Below are positions 63,095 to 64,000 of a stretch of 64,000 bases of DNA, piece by piece; position 1 is the stretch's first letter; every line of letters begins with the position of its first letter. This DNA is from JANNBN01 sp031430595. Lineage in GTDB: Bacteria > Actinomycetota > Acidimicrobiia > Acidimicrobiales > JANYDT01. The translations under genes and the position numbers were made by a program. The stretch spans positions 342,964-406,963 of the forward strand of contig JANPBU010000010.1 in the NCBI GenBank assembly GCA_031430595.1, written 5' to 3'. The notes under the pieces were generated by a model, which saw nothing but the letters and a program-made list of their open reading frames with translations, was not told the DNA's origin and made no database searches.

Positions 63095-64000
63095 ATGGGG
63101 TCAGACGAATCACTCAGCGAACATGTGGCTTCGGCCCTGGCGTCGCTTGATGCGGTGCTGGTCTCACTTGCTACGGGCGTTGCCTGTGTTGATGCCGGGT
63201 TGGTGGTTGCGGCACGCAGACTGGTTCTTGGCCGAGGTTACCTGTACCCGAATGGTTGGGTTGTTTGATGAGAACCGCAACTATCCCGAGCTTGGTTGTA
63301 CCGATCTTGGGTCGTTCCTGGCGGCGAATACGCACGCCCGCAGGTCCGAAGGAGTCACGCGTCAAACCCACAACAACGTGTTGAGTGTTCTCCCACGGTT
63401 CTCGGAGGCGTTGTATTCAGGGCATGTCGGCGTCGGGCACCTCAAGGCCCTCGCGGCCGCGATATCGACGGAACGTCAAGATCTTGCACTCAAGCATGAA
63501 GAGTTGATCGTGGCGTCCGCTGCGAAGTTGTCGGTGGTGCAATTCGGGCAGTTCATGAACCACTGGGCAGCACTCTGTGACGATGGACTCAATGACCCGG
63601 CTGCCGGTGATGAGCGCCTCATTCCGAAACGTCAACTGAGTGTGCGTGAACTCTCTGACGGTATGTGGCGTCTCGCCGGTTTACGTGATCCGCTCTCCGG
63701 CGAAACAGTTCGTGCTGCGATCGAAGCAGCGTTACCAAAACCCGCGCCAGATGATGTTCGAACTTTGACGCAACGACCAAACGTGGCCATTCATATCGAA
63801 GCATTCACCGGTCTCGCGTACACACCACAACTGTTCTCCCTCTCAAAGATCACGCGTGACATGGTGTGCTGTGATGCAGCCGTGTCAGCCGTCTGGTTAA
63901 ACACCTCAGGGAAACCATTCGATGTAGGCACCCCAACAACAGACATACCAGCGAGGAACCGTAAAGCAATCGCAGCCCGAGACCTGTGTTGCCGGTGGGG
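63095..64000 (+). pseudogene. DUF222/HNH endonuclease (13E12-type), frame-disrupted and cut by the window end
   Basis: The N-terminal frame (MGSDESLSEHV... LDAVLVSLATG) is typical of DUF222 proteins but reaches a stop at 63268. From about 63240 another frame carries on: MVGLFDENRNYPELG, SEGVTRQTHNNVLSVL, MWRLAGLRDPLSGE, CCDAAVSAVWLN, and AIAARDLCCRWG at the window end, just before the expected HNH motif. The shift corresponds to one extra base near 63215-63245. It may be a real pseudogene, a sequencing error, or a shorter gene starting at ATG 63252. The DUF222-HNH family is multicopy in actinobacteria. The SOS box at 63059 precedes it. Confidence 0.8.

Noticed and set aside
1..64000. tRNA genes, CRISPR arrays, insertion sequences or prophage
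   Set aside because: No cloverleaf, regularly spaced repeats, transposase or phage gene was recognised by eye; a dedicated scan could still find a tRNA in the short gaps.

Overview
The window looks like chromosomal DNA from a high-GC Gram-positive of the actinobacterial lineage, most likely an uncultivated or aquatic Acidimicrobiia-type organism. The evidence is the gene order thrS, HIT, pgsA, PIM-type acyltransferase, PimA-type mannosyltransferase and pdxS, the DUF2510, DUF3054, DUF6636 and DUF222-HNH families, frequent GTG starts, many 1 to 4 base gene overlaps, moderately high GC, and a CGAAC-N4-GTTCG LexA-type box. No rRNA, tRNA, CRISPR array, insertion sequence or prophage was seen.

Region 1 (1-24.7 kb) is the phosphatidylinositol-mannoside core cluster of actinobacteria, stretched out by inserted genes. 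thrS and a HIT hydrolase are followed by a GGDEF-EAL protein, a photolyase/cryptochrome and a large SdrD-like wall-anchored protein. Then come pgsA and the acyltransferase, a PrsW-type protease, a molybdopterin oxidoreductase with DUF3054 and DUF6636 partners, the PimA-like glycosyltransferase, lemA-htpX, a large STAND-type regulator, and pdxS without an adjacent pdxT.

Region 2 (24.7-31.5 kb) is mostly minus strand and catabolic: two alpha/beta hydrolases (one apparently lacking its nucleophile) in an overlapping operon with a thiolase-like protein, then an enoyl-CoA hydratase and an alkylsulfatase-type metallo-hydrolase. Region 3 (31.5-41.5 kb) is plus strand: two fold-type II PLP enzymes in tandem, endonuclease IV, a PfkB kinase, an S9 peptidase, a C69/secernin-like hydrolase broken by a C7 homopolymer frameshift, a duplicated-FAS1 lipoprotein and a class II aldolase.

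Region 4 (41.5-49.5 kb) has bifunctional PutA with a PAS-AraC regulator, a PQQ-propeller lipoprotein, a secreted protein carrying a 12-bp tandem repeat, a TauD-type dioxygenase and a TIGR03086-like protein. Region 5 (49.5-55.6 kb) is a signalling cluster: a 1499-residue Ser/Thr kinase-STAND-WD40 protein translationally coupled to a lipoprotein, next to an FHA-nucleotide cyclase. Region 6 (55.6-63 kb) carries two SDRs, a glutamine-synthetase-like ligase with an APC permease, a luciferase-like oxidoreductase, MarR and a beta-lactamase-fold hydrolase. The window ends inside a frame-disrupted DUF222/HNH gene preceded by a perfect SOS box.

The most notable points are the SOS box before the DUF222-HNH gene, the kinase/lipoprotein/FHA-cyclase neighbourhood, the tandem PLP enzymes with an inverted repeat in their divergent promoter, and the homopolymer frameshift in the C69 gene.
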